Of a stretch of DNA of 64,000 nucleotides, positions 8,911-18,018 are shown piece after piece (position 1 is the stretch's first letter; every line of letters starts with the position of its first letter). The DNA comes from Acidobacteria bacterium AB60. Its GTDB lineage: Bacteria > Acidobacteriota > Terriglobia > Terriglobales > Acidobacteriaceae. A program made the position numbers and the translations under genes. The DNA is taken from contig VANK01000005.1 of NCBI GenBank assembly GCA_008682415.1, positions 310,001 through 374,000 on the forward strand, read 5' to 3'. The notes under the pieces are model-generated. The model did not search any database and was not told the DNA's origin. It saw nothing but the letters and a program-made list of their open reading frames with translations.

Positions 8911-10632
8911 TTACATCGCGGGCAGGGATTTCCCATCGACTTGGGCAGCGGCGCCGGTGACCGGACGCCGATAGCGGACGAGCAGAATGGTGATGTCGTC
9001 GGACTGGCTCGCACCCCCGGCAAATTGCTCTACGGCGTTCAGGATTCCGGCCTGAAGCTCATCGAGGGAAGCGTTGTGGTAGGGACCGAGGGCCTCGACG
9101 AGGCGCTCGTCGCCGAACAGATCCTGGTTCTTGTTCTGGGCCTCGGTCACCCCGTCGGAGTAGAGCACCAGGGTATCGTCGGGCTCGAGTTGAATCCGAT
9201 CGGCCTTGTAGGTGGCCATATCGATCAGGCCTACGGGAAACGAACCGCCGGTGTAGAGCTCACTGATGGTCCCGCGCCGCAGAAGCAATGGCGAGGGATG
9301 GCTGGCGCGCACGTATTCGAGCATGCCGTCTGGGCCGAGGAGGCCGAAGAACATGGTGGCGTAACGGCCGACGGAGGCGCGTTCACAGAGAAAGCGGTTG
9401 AGGTGACTGAAGACGCGCACGGGATCGACGCCCAGGGTCATGCCGGAGATCGCGCCCTGGAGCATGGTGGTCAACAGGGCAGCTCCGAGTCCTTTGCCGG
9501 CGACATCAGCAATCAGGATGGCGGTGCGTCCATCAGAGATGGGAAAGACATCAAAGTAGTCGCCACCGACCTCATGGCACGGCCGCTGCATGCCGGTGAC
9601 GGCCAGGTGGGGAAAGTCCTGCAGCCCCTGGGGAACCAGCGCCTGTTGAATCTCGCGGGCGATACTCAGTTCCTGTTCCAGGCGCCGCCGTTCCCGTTCG
9701 CGCTCGACCAGGCGGGCATTGTCAAGGATGCTGGCAGCCTGGGAGCCGAGGGCGTCGAGAATCTGGCGATCGAGCGCCGAGAAGGTGGCCGTGCGCTTGG
9801 AGTCCAGATAAACGGCGCCCAGCAGCCGGCGCGGTGCGCGCATGAGTTCTTCCACGGTGCCGTGCGCGGCCGCGTAGAGGGGGATGACGACGGCCGAGCG
9901 CAGAAGCTGCAACATGACGCTTTGCGCGGTCTGCACATTCAGGTCGGCCAGGTTGAGATCTTCATTGACGACGGCGGTTTGCAGTTCGAGAGCGCGCCCA
10001 AGCACGGAGCGACTGGGGTTCATGCGCTCCGGGGGAAGATTCTCGCCGTTGCGGCCGCGCGCGACCTTCACCTGCAGCACCCCGCTGGGATCGGGCTCGA
10101 GCAGCATGCCGCGGTCGGCGTGGGTGATGGCGATGGCGTGATCGAGCATGGTGGACAGCACGCTTTCGAGAGGAAGCTGCGAATGCAGGAGCTGTGTGGC
10201 TTCCAGAAGCATGCGCAGGCCCTTCAGCTCGTCGGTCGAGCTGGCGCCCCAGGAGCCCAGGAGGCTGCGGAATCGCGTCTCGGCGGTTTGCTCAGGCACT
10301 TCTTCCTGCTGCAGGCGGAAGACAAGCTGGCAGCCTTCGTCGGTGCCGAGGCGGATCCGGTCTCCATCAGCCAGGGCCTTGGCCCGCGTGGCTTCGCCGT
10401 TGACGAAGATGCCGTTGAGCTGCCCGCGGTCTTCGATCATGAATCCAGAGGGACCGGCGGTAATCGCGACGCACTTGCGCGACACCCGCATGTCATCCAG
10501 GGGCAGGTTATTGCCGCTCTCCCGGCCTCGTCCGATCAGGTAGGGAACCGCGCTGATGGGAACCGACTGGGCCGGCCGATCGGTAAACGCAACCTCGATG
10601 GAGGCACGGAATGGGACAGTCGATTCAGCCAT
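8911..10632 (-). CDS. FHA-GAF-PP2C (SpoIIE-type) serine phosphatase
   Basis: A 573-residue cytoplasmic protein. An FHA domain (about 10-105; GRGRESGNN, RVSRKC, NGIFVNG) recognises phosphothreonine. A GAF domain (about 130-300) follows, then a short helical linker and a SpoIIE/PP2C domain (about 325-565) with metal-binding motifs GGDYFDVF, IADVAGKGLGAAL, LYSDGVTEA and SQSDDITILLVRY. It should dephosphorylate the STAS antagonist encoded just downstream, thus freeing the target of the ATPase. FHA input suggests control by a Ser/Thr kinase, and one is encoded about 3 kb away. Start is ATG 10632 rather than the TTG at 10641; neither has a good ribosome-binding site. Confidence 0.92.
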   Translation of the reverse strand: MAESTVPFRASIEVAFTDRPAQSVPISAVPYLIGRGRESGNNLPLDDMRVSRKCVAITAGPSGFMIEDRGQLNGIFVNGEATRAKALADGDRIRLGTDEGCQLVFRLQQEEVPEQTAETRFRSLLGSWGASSTDELKGLRMLLEATQLLHSQLPLESVLSTMLDHAIAITHADRGMLLEPDPSGVLQVKVARGRNGENLPPERMNPSRSVLGRALELQTAVVNEDLNLADLNVQTAQSVMLQLLRSAVVIPLYAAAHGTVEELMRAPRRLLGAVYLDSKRTATFSALDRQILDALGSQAASILDNARLVERERERRRLEQELSIAREIQQALVPQGLQDFPHLAVTGMQRPCHEVGGDYFDVFPISDGRTAILIADVAGKGLGAALLTTMLQGAISGMTLGVDPVRVFSHLNRFLCERASVGRYATMFFGLLGPDGMLEYVRASHPSPLLLRRGTISELYTGGSFPVGLIDMATYKADRIQLEPDDTLVLYSDGVTEAQNKNQDLFGDERLVEALGPYHNASLDELQAGILNAVEQFAGGASQSDDITILLVRYRRPVTGAAAQVDGKSLPAM

Positions 10633-10734
10633 AGATATCAAGTGAGTGGATTCTAACAGCGAAAATGAGGGTTTGACTGCTCCTTGACTCTACTGCCGGA
10701 TCTGGGGGTTCGACGCCAGGCCTTAGTGAAATTG

Positions 10735-10769
10735 GGTCAAATCTTGACTAGGCGTCTTGACATTTGACC
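10735..10769. promoter_or_regulatory. Inverted repeat with clustered TTGAC boxes, candidate operator
   Basis: GGTCAAAT at 10735-10742 and ATTTGACC at 10762-10769 form a perfect 8-base inverted repeat with a 19-base spacer that itself contains two TTGAC copies. Two more TTGAC boxes lie at about 10674 and 10684. The site is in the 424-base divergent gap between the phosphatase gene and the lectin-like gene, so it could serve either. The binding protein is unknown. Confidence 0.35.
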
Positions 10770-10899
10770 GCAGCGCCAATAGCTTGGAACTCGCGCCTAC
10801 CGGCCTTGCCACGTATTTTAGCGGCCCAATTCCAAACGCAGTCCTTACTCTCCTGCATGATTCGCCTGGGCGGCGCCGCCATTCCCCAATGGCCAGTCT

Positions 10900-11000
10900 G
10901 AATTCTTGCTCCCGGCAAGACTGCCTGCTTTTGCGGCAGAATGCTTGCTTCGATGAGGAGCACCTTTGCGCCCTTTTCACGCCAGGCGAAGAATGCTTGC
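10900..11000 (+). repeat. Three short direct repeats in the leader of the lectin-like gene
   Basis: GAATTCTTGC at 10900 and GAATGCTTGC at 10939 and 10991 recur in the leader. The segment 10905-10938 also contains small inverted repeats (CTTGC/GCAAG and CTGCC/GGCAG). This is the only visible structure in the latter part of the leader. It may be an RNA element or repeated protein-binding sites; no known riboswitch consensus was recognised. Confidence 0.35.
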
Positions 11001-11056
11001 CCGGTAAATTCTGACGAACCCATGTCCCCCCTTTCTATTCAAGGAGAGCAACAGCG

Positions 11057-13711
11057 ATGGCGTTGACGGCTTCTTTTCGAGTAACTGTATTGGCAGCACT
11101 CAGCATGTTCGGCGGGCTGTCGCTGGCTTCCGCGCAGTGTCCCAGCACGTCTCCGAATTTTGCGCCGGATTTCAGCGCGGCCGGCGCGGCGAGCTGCTTC
11201 CAGTTGAATCCGGCGAGTGGAAGCTATCTGCCCAGCATTACGAACGCCGCCACGCTGTCGAGCTCTACGGTTCTGCGGCTGACGCCCAGCATGGGGGGCC
11301 TGGCAGCGTCAGCCTGGTACACCAATCCGCAGCCGGTTGCCAGCGGCTTCACCACCACGTTTTCCTTCCAATTGGGAAACAGCAACACCGGCGCCAATGC
11401 CGACGGAATTGCCTTCCTGGTACAGAACAGCCCGGCAGGAGCGGCGGGAGGCCTGAATGCCCTGGGCACGGGCGGCGGGGGCATCGGCTATGCGGGGATT
11501 CCGAACAGCCTGGCCATTGAGTTCAATACCTATTACAACCAGGGCTCGGACCCGAACAGCAACGACGTGACGATCCAGAGCTGCGGCACCGCTGCCAATG
11601 ACGTGGGACCGTCCTGTGCCATCAAGACGAACGATCTGACCGGCACCAGCATTTCGCTGGCAGACGGCAGCGTGCACGTGGCGACCGTGACCTATTCCGT
11701 GCAGCCGGGGTGCACGACCGCTCCTTGCTCCACGATCGATGTTGTCCTAGATGGCGTCGATCTGTTCCCGGGCGGCGTGCCGTTCGACATCACCACGATT
11801 GGACTGACCAACTCCGCCGCCTACGTGGGCTTCACCGGTGGTACGGGCGCCGACGACGATGAGCAGGATGTCGACAGCTGGACATTCTCTTCTTCCCAGA
11901 CGCAGAGCGGAACGGTTGCGCCGAACCAGTCGAACCCGACCACCTTCGATTACAGCGGCGGCTTTGCTCCCGGCAATACGAGCGGCGGCTACAACTTCTC
12001 CGCGCAACAGACGACCACCAGCCAGACGGTGCAGATGACGGTCACCGCGATCCCGATGACGCAAGCCGCCTGCAACGCGGTGGTGCAGCAGAACCCCAAC
12101 TTTGGGGGCGCCCACTGCTTTGTGTATCAGAACGGCGGAGGCCAAGGGCAGGACGCGGCGGTGATGTTCGAGGTGACCTGTACGGCGAACGGGGTGGCGC
12201 AATCGTGTGGCAGTCTTGCCAATCCCTTCAATGCCGACCTGGGCACGCAGTTCAGCTTCAGCTGCGGCGAAAATGCGGGATTGACCTGCCCGCCCAACAC
12301 GACCGACACCTCCGGCGGCAGCTTCGGGCTGCCTCACCTGACTCCCAATGACGGCACACCTTCGGTTGGGTTCCTGAAGGGTGAGGGCCCTAATCCGGCA
12401 CACCCCTGCACCGCGGGAGCGACGCCGCTGTTCACCAGCAACCAGATCGAGTCGTTCAAATTGGGGGACACGAGCGGGGGCGCCAAGGGCGGAAGCGGCG
12501 GCACGACCTCCTGCTGGGTTATGACCTACCTGACGCAGAGCGAGACGCCCTCCATCACGGTGACTCAGCCGGCCAACAACGGCACCTACCGGCAGAATCA
12601 AAGCGACGCAACAACCACGGCCAGTTACTCGTGCGCAGCAGTGTCGACGGGCGACCCCAACACCGTGGCATTCGGCCCGTATCTCAGCATTCCGCTGCCC
12701 CCCTCGCTCTATGCCGGGGTTTGCTCCGCCAGCAACTCGGTAGGCGGGGCAGTGGCGAGTGGAGCTCCGTTCGACACCGGGACGCTGGGACCGCACACGT
12801 TCACCGTGCAGGTGCAGGACTCGGCGATGAATACGAGCCAGACCCTGGTGACGTATACGGTGGTGGCGCCGCCGGCGATCTCCGGGCCCTCCAGCGCAGT
12901 CTTTGCGGTGGGCACGCCCAACTCGGTTCAGTTCAATGCGACCGGCTACCCGGTACCGTCGTTCACGGAGGTCGGTGCGCTGCCCAGCGGCGTGACCTTC
13001 GTGGACAACAAGAACGGGACTGCCACGCTAAGCGGCACGGCAACCGTGAGCGGCATTTACAAGATCACGGTAAGCGCGACGAACGGGGTGAGCCCAGCGG
13101 CCACGCTGTCCTTCACTCTGACGTCGACCGCTACAGTACCGGCATCAGGCAGCAAGTGCAACGGCGTGTACAGCGGGACATTCCAGGGGAGCCTGACCGT
13201 CACGGCAGGGCAGAGCTGCACTTTTATCAACGGCGGCGTCACCGGGAATGTTTCGCAGACTGGAGGCAGCTTCGCAGTCACGGGAGCGACGGTGGGTGGA
13301 AACTTCCAATCCATCGGAGGAACGTTTGCGATTGGCGCCGGCGCGATCGTCAAAGGCAACGTGTCGGTGCTGAACCTGGCGAAGTCGTCGGCGCAGGACA
13401 CCGTCTGCGGGGCGCGTGTGGGGGGGAATCTGCAGCTGGTTGCCAGCTTCACGCCCATTGCGGTTGGAAACGGCACAGTCTCCTGCCCCGGCAACACGAT
13501 CGTAGGAAACCTGAGCGCCACGGCCAACAACGCCATCATTAGCATGGATGGAAACACCGTGGGCGGCAGCCTGACGGCCACGGCAAACCTGAAGCCCACT
13601 CAAGTGTTCTCCAACAAGATCGTGAGCAACCTGAGCTGCTCGAGCAACCTGTCGATTACCGGGGGAAGCAATACGGCCAGCAAGAAGACGGGGCAATGCG
13701 CCAGCTTCTGA
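11057..13711 (+). CDS. Large secreted lectin-like protein with Ig-like and Gly/Asn-rich C-terminal repeats
   Basis: The product has 884 residues. A signal peptide (SLASAQ) precedes an L-type (legume-like) lectin fold at about 30-280: GIAFLVQNSPAGA, LAIEFNTYYNQGSDPNSND and AYVGFTGGTG match the sheet and metal-binding loop of that family. The middle section (about 290-590) is cysteine-containing and unassigned. A putative Ig domain of the He_PIG type sits near 600-690 (LPSGVTFVDNKNGTATLSGT). The last 180 residues repeat a GN(V/L)S-x-GG beta pattern reminiscent of polymer-forming or bactofilin-like beta-solenoids. Extracellular carbohydrate binding or adhesion is inferred. AAGGAG lies at about 11041. 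A hairpin terminator follows the stop. Confidence 0.75.
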   Translation: MALTASFRVTVLAALSMFGGLSLASAQCPSTSPNFAPDFSAAGAASCFQLNPASGSYLPSITNAATLSSSTVLRLTPSMGGLAASAWYTNPQPVASGFTTTFSFQLGNSNTGANADGIAFLVQNSPAGAAGGLNALGTGGGGIGYAGIPNSLAIEFNTYYNQGSDPNSNDVTIQSCGTAANDVGPSCAIKTNDLTGTSISLADGSVHVATVTYSVQPGCTTAPCSTIDVVLDGVDLFPGGVPFDITTIGLTNSAAYVGFTGGTGADDDEQDVDSWTFSSSQTQSGTVAPNQSNPTTFDYSGGFAPGNTSGGYNFSAQQTTTSQTVQMTVTAIPMTQAACNAVVQQNPNFGGAHCFVYQNGGGQGQDAAVMFEVTCTANGVAQSCGSLANPFNADLGTQFSFSCGENAGLTCPPNTTDTSGGSFGLPHLTPNDGTPSVGFLKGEGPNPAHPCTAGATPLFTSNQIESFKLGDTSGGAKGGSGGTTSCWVMTYLTQSETPSITVTQPANNGTYRQNQSDATTTASYSCAAVSTGDPNTVAFGPYLSIPLPPSLYAGVCSASNSVGGAVASGAPFDTGTLGPHTFTVQVQDSAMNTSQTLVTYTVVAPPAISGPSSAVFAVGTPNSVQFNATGYPVPSFTEVGALPSGVTFVDNKNGTATLSGTATVSGIYKITVSATNGVSPAATLSFTLTSTATVPASGSKCNGVYSGTFQGSLTVTAGQSCTFINGGVTGNVSQTGGSFAVTGATVGGNFQSIGGTFAIGAGAIVKGNVSVLNLAKSSAQDTVCGARVGGNLQLVASFTPIAVGNGTVSCPGNTIVGNLSATANNAIISMDGNTVGGSLTATANLKPTQVFSNKIVSNLSCSSNLSITGGSNTASKKTGQCASF

Positions 13712-13715
13712 CGGG

Positions 13716-13756
13716 AGCCTCTGCGACGCGAAGCTTGTATCGCAGAGGCTGATTTT
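13716..13756 (+). terminator. Rho-independent terminator after the lectin-like gene
   Basis: A perfect 11-bp stem (AGCCTCTGCGA at 13716-13726, complement at 13740-13750) with a 13-base loop is followed by GATTTT. It begins five bases after the lectin stop codon and lies in the convergent gap with the kinase gene. Confidence 0.8.
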
Positions 13757-13879
13757 GAGGCGAGACACATTTATGAGGAGCGGAAGAAGCCGGCGGCGGA
13801 TTTCGAAGTCAGGCTTCGAGGGCCGCGGCCGGGCGAGGTGCCGCTGGTTCGGACGGCGCGTTACAAACTGCGCGCGCCG

Positions 13880-16800
13880 CTAGTTTCCCGCGGTGTTAAG
13901 CCATGCCGAAGCGTCGGCATACATCTTCTTCATGTCGTCGCGCAGGAGCAGGTTTTCGGCCCCGGGATCCTTCTTCATGCCGTCCAGCGTGTTCACGACC
14001 CAGCGGAAGTTGTCGCGCGCGTCGGTGTTGTTTTTGTTGTCGCGGGCGATGGCGCCCAGCAGGTAGTGGGCGTGCGCGCTGAGCGGCTGCTGTCCGAGTT
14101 TGTCAGCGCGAAGCAGGGCGCGATCGATCTCCTGACGGGCATGGGCGGCATCGCGGGCCTGGAGCATCGCCTCGGCTAAAAAGAGCTCGCACTGCACGGA
14201 GGAGTACTTAAGGCCGGCATCGTCTGCTTGCTGCATCAGGGTACGCAGGCTTGCGATACTTCCCTTCTTCTCGCGCACGGCAACCTGGGCAAGAGCCACT
14301 TTGGCCAGGAGAATCCGTTCCGGTTCCTTGCTGGCGGCGGCGGACGGCATGGCCTGGTCATAGAGCGCGTGCGCGCCGGCGAAGTTTCCCTTATAAAACT
14401 GGGCATCGCCCTGGAACTCGAGGGTCTGGGCGACAAGGCCGTCATTCTTCAACTCGCGCGATACGCTCATCGCCTCCCCCAGGGGGCCTTTGACATCATC
14501 CATGCGGCCGGCCAGGGTGAGCGCCTGGGCATACCCGTCGAGGATCTCGGCCATCCAGAAGGTTCGGTCTTTCAGGTCACGGAAGGTCTTCAGCGCCTCT
14601 TCCTTGCTGTGGATAGCAGCGCCATAGCGGCCCTGAAAGTCGAAGAGACCACCCAGGCCGTAGGACTCGAGAGCCGCGCCACGCGAGTCATTGATGCTGC
14701 GGCGCAATTGGAGGGCCTTCATGTAGTAGGAGATCGCCTGGTCGTATTCGCCCATGCTGGTGAGCGCCTGGCCGAGGTTGTGCTCAGCGTCCACAATATC
14801 CTGCGGGTTCTTCGATTTTTCGCGGAGTTGCAGGACCTGTTGCAGGTAGGCGAGCGCGTCTTCGTACTGGCCCATCTCCAGGTACACGCTGCCGATGTTG
14901 TTGAGGCAAACTGCCTGCATGCTCTCGTTGCCGATTTCGCGTTCCAGCTGCAGGGCTTCCTTGTAGCTCTTCAGGCCGCCGTTGTGGTCGCCGCGATCAT
15001 CGGCCAGATTTCCCATGTCGATGAGGGTATCGCCGAGGCCGCGCTTGTCGCCGATGTCGCGACGAATCTGGAGGGCCTCGTCGAAGTTGGCCATTGCCTC
15101 TTTGGCGTTGCCGAGATTGGCCTGCGCCCGCGCCATCTCGTTCAGGCTGAAGGCCAGGCCACGCTGCTGCCCGATCTGACGCCAGATGGTGAGGGCCTCC
15201 TGCTCACTGCGCAGCACCTCCTGGGGCTTGTTGAGCATGCGATAGGCCACGGCGGTGAGGTGGAGGCTGGTAGCCTTCTGCTCCTGATTGTCCATCTGCA
15301 CGGCGAGACTATAAGCGTGGGTGAGCGGTTCGAGCGCGCCCTGAGGATCGCCGGTCTTCAGCTGGATGCGGCCCATGTCGATGGTGGCTCCGATATCTTT
15401 TGGGTTGGCGGTCAGGATCCTCTGGTAGTAGTCCTTGGCTTTTGCCAGGTCGCCTGAGTCTTCGTAGAGCCTGGCCAAGGCAGCGCGCACATCGGCGTTG
15501 TCCGGCAACACGCGGGCGAGGTTCTCGTAAGCTTTGATGGCCTCAGGGAAGTGCTTGTTGACCTGCAGTTCGATCGCGGAGATCTGGAACCTTTCTGCTT
15601 CAGGAAGGTTCTGGCTCAGCATCACGGCCTTCTGCGCGGACTGCTCCGCTTCGCTGTCGTAACCGAGAGTGCTGTAACTCTGCGCAAGGCGGGCGAAGGC
15701 GAGGGCGAAGCCGGGGTCGGCACGGGTGGCGGCATCGAATTGTTTCTCTGCTTCAAGATTCTTGCCATCGCGCAGTAGCACGAGCCCCTGGTTGTAATCG
15801 CGAAGGGCCTCGACGGAGCTCGACGTGGGCTGAAAAGAGCTGGCCTTGAGCTGTTTCATCACGTCGCGGGGCAGCTCCAGGGTCTGGCGGATGGAGTCGG
15901 CGAGGCGATCGACGGCGGAGGGGATGTCTTTCTCGCTAGGGACGTCGGCCTTAAGCGTGACGGTGCGGTTGTTTTTCAGGTCCTGGAGGGTCGCGTCGAT
16001 GCGAATGGTGTCACCGAATTTAGCGTATTGGCCCCAGACCACGCGGTCGGCGGTACTGAAATCGGCCACGCGTTTTACGGTTCCGGGATCAAGTGCGGTG
16101 GACGGGGTGATCCGCAGGTCGTTGAAGATCTGGTGCACGATATTGGGGCTCACGGTGCGCAGGCTTGCGGACTGCCCCACGTCGGTGGTGAGCATATCGG
16201 CCAAGCTGGAACCCAACCAGTCAAGGGAGGAATCGGAGGAGGCATTGCGGAAGGGCAGGATGGCGAGGGAGACAGCCGGTGCAACCGGCCGGGTGTCGTC
16301 AGTGCGGTGGAGCCGATCACGCAGCAGATAGCCACCGGATCCGAGGACAACCAGGATCGCCGCGGCGGCGATCAGGCGGCCAGGCGTGGCGATGCCCTTC
16401 CCCGATGCGGCAGATCGCTTCTTCCGCCTCACTTTCGCACGCGCGGAGGGCGTCCCGTTTTTCCAGTTGGTTAGGTCTTCAAAGATCTCGGAGACCTTCT
16501 GGTAGCGCGCGGTGAGATCGCGCTCCAGGCAGCGGTCTACGATGAGCCCCAGCACGCCGGGAATCTCCGCGTTGCGCTCAAGAACGGGAACGGCGGATTC
16601 CTGGGTCCGCTTGATGAGGCTGGCGAGGGCGCTTTCTGCGACGAAGGGGCGCTCACCGGCCAGCAGTTCGTAAAGGATCAGTCCGAGGGCAAAGATGTCC
16701 GAGCGCTGGTCGAGATCCTTGCCCAGGGCCTGTTCGGGGGACATGTATTCCATGGTACCGAGCATGGCCCCGGTCTGGGTCATGCCGTCGCCGGTCAGGG

Positions 16801-17605
16801 TGCGGGCGAGGCCAAAGTCCATGACGACCACCCGGCCAGCGTGATCCATCATGATGTTCTGCGGCTTCAGGTCGCGATGGATGATGCCGATCCCGTGTGC
16901 CTCCTCGAGCGCATGGCACACCTGGAGCGCGATTTCGACAGCCTCTTCCGGGGGCAGCTTTTTCCGCTCATGGAGAATCGAGCGCAGGTCTTTGCCCTCG
17001 ATGTACTCCATGGTGATGAACTTGACGCCGTCAGCGTCGCCCAGGTCGTAGATGCGGATGACGTTGCGATGCGTGACCCTCGAGGAGAGGAGGAGTTCCT
17101 GCTTGAAACGCGCCAGGATCTCAGGATTGGCGGCCATGTCGGGCCGAATGACCTTGAGCGCAACGGTGCGATCAACCTCCAGATCGGCGGCCTTGTAGAC
17201 AGCCCCCATGCCCCCCTCGCCGAGGAGTTCCAGGATCTCGTAGCGATTGCCCAGGGTTGAGCCGATCTGGAGTTGGGTGGGGCCCGGGTAGGACGCAGCC
17301 GCGCCGGCGGGCGGAGGACTCCGGCGAATGGAGGTGCGCTGGGCGTTGGCCGCGCCGGCAACAATCGTCGCCCCGCCGGAGGTTACGATGGTTGCTCCTT
17401 CTTTGGGTGGAGGGGAGGCGTTAATGACGGTGGCCCCGTCCTCAAGGGGTTGCCGCCCCCCGATTACGGTCGCGTCTTCGCCGCAAACCGGAACTGCCCC
17501 AAAGACGGTAGGGTCCGAGGGAGGCGGGTCCTGCTTGCCCGAGATTCCCGGGTCCGAGAGGACGGGCGTTTCACGATTTTTATCGGACCTGGGGGTCTCG
17601 TCCAT
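13880..17605 (-). CDS. Membrane Ser/Thr protein kinase with TolB-like and TPR regions
   Basis: The product has 1241 residues. The N-terminal tail carries Thr-Val/Ile motifs. A PknB-type kinase domain (about 122-385) has GEGGMGAVYKA, VALKVI, HRDLKPQN, DFGLA and GTMEYMSPEQ, all catalytic residues intact. A Lys/Arg stretch and one membrane span follow (about 410-430), then a FlgO/TolB-like N-terminal domain (SLAILPFRN, about 455-580) and more than ten TPRs to the end. The extracytoplasmic TolB-TPR part may bind proteins or ligands and signal inward. Start is ATG 17605; the open frame extends to TTG 17653 without a site. It converges with the lectin-like gene. Confidence 0.92.
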   Translation of the reverse strand: MDETPRSDKNRETPVLSDPGISGKQDPPPSDPTVFGAVPVCGEDATVIGGRQPLEDGATVINASPPPKEGATIVTSGGATIVAGAANAQRTSIRRSPPPAGAAASYPGPTQLQIGSTLGNRYEILELLGEGGMGAVYKAADLEVDRTVALKVIRPDMAANPEILARFKQELLLSSRVTHRNVIRIYDLGDADGVKFITMEYIEGKDLRSILHERKKLPPEEAVEIALQVCHALEEAHGIGIIHRDLKPQNIMMDHAGRVVVMDFGLARTLTGDGMTQTGAMLGTMEYMSPEQALGKDLDQRSDIFALGLILYELLAGERPFVAESALASLIKRTQESAVPVLERNAEIPGVLGLIVDRCLERDLTARYQKVSEIFEDLTNWKNGTPSARAKVRRKKRSAASGKGIATPGRLIAAAAILVVLGSGGYLLRDRLHRTDDTRPVAPAVSLAILPFRNASSDSSLDWLGSSLADMLTTDVGQSASLRTVSPNIVHQIFNDLRITPSTALDPGTVKRVADFSTADRVVWGQYAKFGDTIRIDATLQDLKNNRTVTLKADVPSEKDIPSAVDRLADSIRQTLELPRDVMKQLKASSFQPTSSSVEALRDYNQGLVLLRDGKNLEAEKQFDAATRADPGFALAFARLAQSYSTLGYDSEAEQSAQKAVMLSQNLPEAERFQISAIELQVNKHFPEAIKAYENLARVLPDNADVRAALARLYEDSGDLAKAKDYYQRILTANPKDIGATIDMGRIQLKTGDPQGALEPLTHAYSLAVQMDNQEQKATSLHLTAVAYRMLNKPQEVLRSEQEALTIWRQIGQQRGLAFSLNEMARAQANLGNAKEAMANFDEALQIRRDIGDKRGLGDTLIDMGNLADDRGDHNGGLKSYKEALQLEREIGNESMQAVCLNNIGSVYLEMGQYEDALAYLQQVLQLREKSKNPQDIVDAEHNLGQALTSMGEYDQAISYYMKALQLRRSINDSRGAALESYGLGGLFDFQGRYGAAIHSKEEALKTFRDLKDRTFWMAEILDGYAQALTLAGRMDDVKGPLGEAMSVSRELKNDGLVAQTLEFQGDAQFYKGNFAGAHALYDQAMPSAAASKEPERILLAKVALAQVAVREKKGSIASLRTLMQQADDAGLKYSSVQCELFLAEAMLQARDAAHARQEIDRALLRADKLGQQPLSAHAHYLLGAIARDNKNNTDARDNFRWVVNTLDGMKKDPGAENLLLRDDMKKMYADASAWLNTAGN

Positions 17606-18018
17606 ATTCCACTTATAAGCATCCGGAAATGAAAGAGATTGGTCCGGAAGCAATTTCGCCGAAAAATTCCCGAATTCTAGTGGCTGAAGTATAAATCAAT
17701 CGTTGACGGGACGTTTGCTGGGAGCCCGTCCGGCCCCAGAAGGATCGCAGGCGGCGCACCGCGATGATGGGAGGGTGTGCGGGAGAGAACGAGGCGGAAA
17801 GGCGGGGCCACGAGTTCGCCCAGCGGAGGTTGAGCCTGGAGATGAGAAGCCGGAAGCGGTATCTGATGAGCAGAAACGGCTGACTGTTCGATTGAACCGG
17901 ATCTGACCCTCACACAGAGGACGTGACGCTCTTGGCGAGTTGAATCTGTTCCCATTCTGTACGCCAATGAGGGCCTGGCAGGCGCACTATTCAAGTGCGC
18001 CTGCCAGGGATCGATCGA
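17606..18018. other. Gap between the kinase start and the DUF2382 gene
   Basis: This 413-base stretch must hold the kinase promoter near its left side. The only clear structure is the long hairpin at its right end. No convincing coding sequence was seen. Confidence 0.5.
17974..18008 (-). terminator. Strong hairpin after the DUF2382 gene
   Basis: A perfect 15-bp stem (CCTGGCAGGCGCACT at 17974-17988, complement at 17994-18008) with a five-base loop, located 10 bases after the stop of the minus-strand DUF2382 gene. No uridine run follows on that strand, so it may act with Rho or as an RNA-stabilising hairpin. Confidence 0.6.

Noticed and set aside
8941..10656. Long forward open frame of 571 codons
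   Set aside because: It lies opposite the FHA-GAF-PP2C gene, whose minus frame has clear domains; the forward translation shows no family.
14228..15457. Forward open frame of 409 codons
   Set aside because: Antisense to the TPR region of the kinase; a by-product of repeated high-GC codons.
1..18000. Compositional change at about 18 kb
   Set aside because: The first part reads as more GC-rich, but I could not compute it, and no integrase, repeat or tRNA marks a junction there.
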